Shown: positions 4,015-5,275 of the stretch, piece by piece
Numbering within the stretch: the first letter of the stretch is position 1
Layout of the letters: each line of letters starts with the position of its first letter
Assembly: GCA_013329175.1 (NCBI GenBank)
Contig: DUKR01000009.1
Span: forward strand, 1 to 5,275
Origin: Candidatus Woesearchaeota archaeon
GTDB taxonomy: Archaea > Nanobdellota > Nanobdellia > Woesearchaeales > UBA11716
DNA length: 5,275 bases
Direction: 5' to 3'
Notes under the pieces: generated by a model
Told to the model about the DNA's origin: nothing
Seen by the model: the letters and a program-made list of their open reading frames with translations, nothing else
Databases searched by the model: none
Translations under genes and position numbers: made by a program

Positions 4015-5241
4015 ATGAGCATCACCTCGCTGCTTGCTGAGCTCTACAGCCATCAGGCTAAACCATGGAAACTGGGGCTTGAGAGGGTTGAAGAGCTTAT
4101 GTTGGCACTTGGCAGCCCGCACAAAAAGATCAGGTGTATCCACGTCGCAGGCACTAACGGCAAAGGAAGCGTCTGCGCAATGATTGCCTCCATACTACGA
4201 ACAGCGGGCCATAAGGTGGGAGTATATACTAGCCCGCATCTCATCCGTTTCAATGAGCGCATCGCTATAGGCGGAAGGCAAATCACAGACGAGGGGCTTG
4301 CACAAGTGTATCAACTGGTAAAGCCTGCTGTCAGGGAGCACCACTCGTTCTTCGAGATAACCACAGCAATGGCCTTTTGCTATTTTGCTGAGAATGAGGT
4401 CGAGGTTGCGGTCATTGAAGTGGGCCTTGGGGGAAGGCTTGATGCGACCAACGTCGTAACGCCACTTGTTTCTGTCATCACTAACATCTCTCTTGAGCAT
4501 CAGGACCATCTTGGCAATACCATTAAGGACATCGCAATTGAGAAAGCAGGCATCATCAAGAAAGGAGTGCCTGTGGTGACCGGCGCAACGGGGAAAGCAC
4601 TTGAGGCCATCAAAAAGAAAGCCGCTGCTGAGAAGTGCAACGTCATCTGCCCAAAAGAGGTCATCCATGAGAACGGCACTTTCACCCTTGGTGGATACCC
4701 TCACCTGTCTCTGTCGGTGGGAGGAAAGTTCCAGCGCATGAACGCAAGCATCGCCGTCGCAGCTATCGAGGCGCTTGGCGAGCGTGGCACTCTCGGGGGA
4801 AACAGGGAGGCCATTGCAGAAGGCCTTGCCAGGGCCAGATGGCCTGCACGGTTCGAGTATATCACTGACCATATTCTTGTAGATTGCGCCCACAACCCTG
4901 CTGGCGCTGAAGTCCTTGCCAGGGAACTGCAGGCAATACAGGGCAAGCGAATCATAATGGTAGTTGGCATCTGCACTGACAAGGATGCCAAGGCAATGAT
5001 TAAGCAGTTCTCAAGGGTTGCTGAGCACATCATCTTCACGAGGGCCGGCATCAGCAGGGCAGCTAATCCTGCCGCCCTTGCCATCCATGCAACCATTTCC
5101 CACCAGACCGCTGAGACTGTGGCAGAGGCTCTGCAGAAGGCAAAGGCTCTTGCAGGAGAAGAAGGGCTGATAGTGATTGCAGGATCCATCTATCTTGTAG
5201 GTGAGGTGATAAGCCTGTGCCGTAATAGTTCACCATCATGA
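4015..5241 (+). CDS. folC: Folylpolyglutamate synthase / dihydrofolate synthase
   Basis: A 408-residue FolC of the Mur-ligase superfamily, which adds glutamate to (tetrahydro)folate, and to dihydropteroate if bifunctional, using ATP in the cytoplasm. Motifs in order: the P-loop AGTNGKGS (45-52); TSPHLIRFNERI (72-83), the folate-binding region; EVGLGGRLDATN (135-146); NISLEHQDHLG (157-167); IAIEKAGI (173-180) with K177, the usual carbamylated lysine; WPARFE (276-281); the C-domain motif DCAHNPAGA (290-298), where DGAHNP is usual; and GSIYLVGEV (390-398). The N-terminal ATPase part is about 1-280 and the C-terminal Rossmann-like part 281-408. Length is slightly short for the family but complete. 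The ATG at 4015 sits 27 bases from a TATA box, so translation is probably leaderless. No folate neighbour is in the window. Whether it is mono- or bifunctional cannot be decided from sequence alone. Confidence 0.96.
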   Translation: MSITSLLAELYSHQAKPWKLGLERVEELMLALGSPHKKIRCIHVAGTNGKGSVCAMIASILRTAGHKVGVYTSPHLIRFNERIAIGGRQITDEGLAQVYQLVKPAVREHHSFFEITTAMAFCYFAENEVEVAVIEVGLGGRLDATNVVTPLVSVITNISLEHQDHLGNTIKDIAIEKAGIIKKGVPVVTGATGKALEAIKKKAAAEKCNVICPKEVIHENGTFTLGGYPHLSLSVGGKFQRMNASIAVAAIEALGERGTLGGNREAIAEGLARARWPARFEYITDHILVDCAHNPAGAEVLARELQAIQGKRIIMVVGICTDKDAKAMIKQFSRVAEHIIFTRAGISRAANPAALAIHATISHQTAETVAEALQKAKALAGEEGLIVIAGSIYLVGEVISLCRNSSPS

Positions 5242-5275
5242 GCCTGCATGGGAAAAGGCATTCCCTAAAAACTCA

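Noticed and set aside
4195..4893. Minus-strand 232-codon ORF
   Set aside because: Fully antisense to folC, whose motifs are complete on the other strand. Residue pattern is not protein-like.
1497..5241. Genome-wide reassignment of UGA to a sense codon
   Set aside because: UGA ends folC, the 1686 gene and the 1497-1664 frame at sensible places, and reading past them gives short or antisense nonsense.
1..5275. CRISPR array, insertion sequence, toxin-antitoxin or defence cluster
   Set aside because: No regularly spaced repeats, transposase motifs or such gene pairs are visible in either strand.

Overview
The window looks like a piece of an archaeal chromosome, most likely from a small-genome lineage of the DPANN type (Woesearchaeota or Pacearchaeota-like; this is an impression, not a search result). 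The evidence is direct in part. Three tRNA genes lack an encoded CCA end. Nearly every transcription unit is preceded by a purine-rich BRE followed by a TTTAAA-like TATA box about 27 bases before a start codon or about 32 bases before a tRNA. There is also a signal-peptide-bearing, sequon-rich, single-anchor surface protein. All three tRNAs have clean cloverleaves without introns. Most mRNAs appear leaderless.

Layout from left to right: the last 36 codons of an unidentified plus-strand gene (1-111) and a GC hairpin; tRNA-Ala(GGC) with its promoter, followed 18 bases later by nth (363-980), an endonuclease III that keeps its catalytic Lys and Asp but lacks the C-terminal iron-sulfur cluster cysteines; a 120-base noncoding stretch with a long palindrome, flanked on both sides by a copy of the tRNA-Ser 3' end; tRNA-Ser(TGA) on the minus strand; a 59-residue very acidic protein (minus); a symmetric divergent promoter; and a tiny plus-strand membrane-protein gene whose frame (1497-1664) is cut by a TGA after 28 codons.

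The centre holds two minus-strand genes: an anchored cell-surface protein with three beta-sandwich-like domains (2260-3681) and, 55 bases downstream of it, a four-helix membrane protein with a very basic cytoplasmic tail (1686-2204). To the right are a structured intergenic element with a T-tract, tRNA-Asn(GTT) on the minus strand, and folC (4015-5241), a complete folate-type Mur-ligase-like enzyme with its own promoter and a leaderless start.

Functionally this is a mosaic of independent units: translation (three tRNAs), DNA base-excision repair (nth), folate polyglutamylation (folC) and cell envelope (two or three membrane or surface proteins). I found no CRISPR array, transposase, toxin-antitoxin pair or multi-gene defence cluster. 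The most unusual items are the interrupted micro-membrane gene, the tRNA-Ser 3'-end duplication around a palindrome, the cluster-less Nth, and the structured element before tRNA-Asn.
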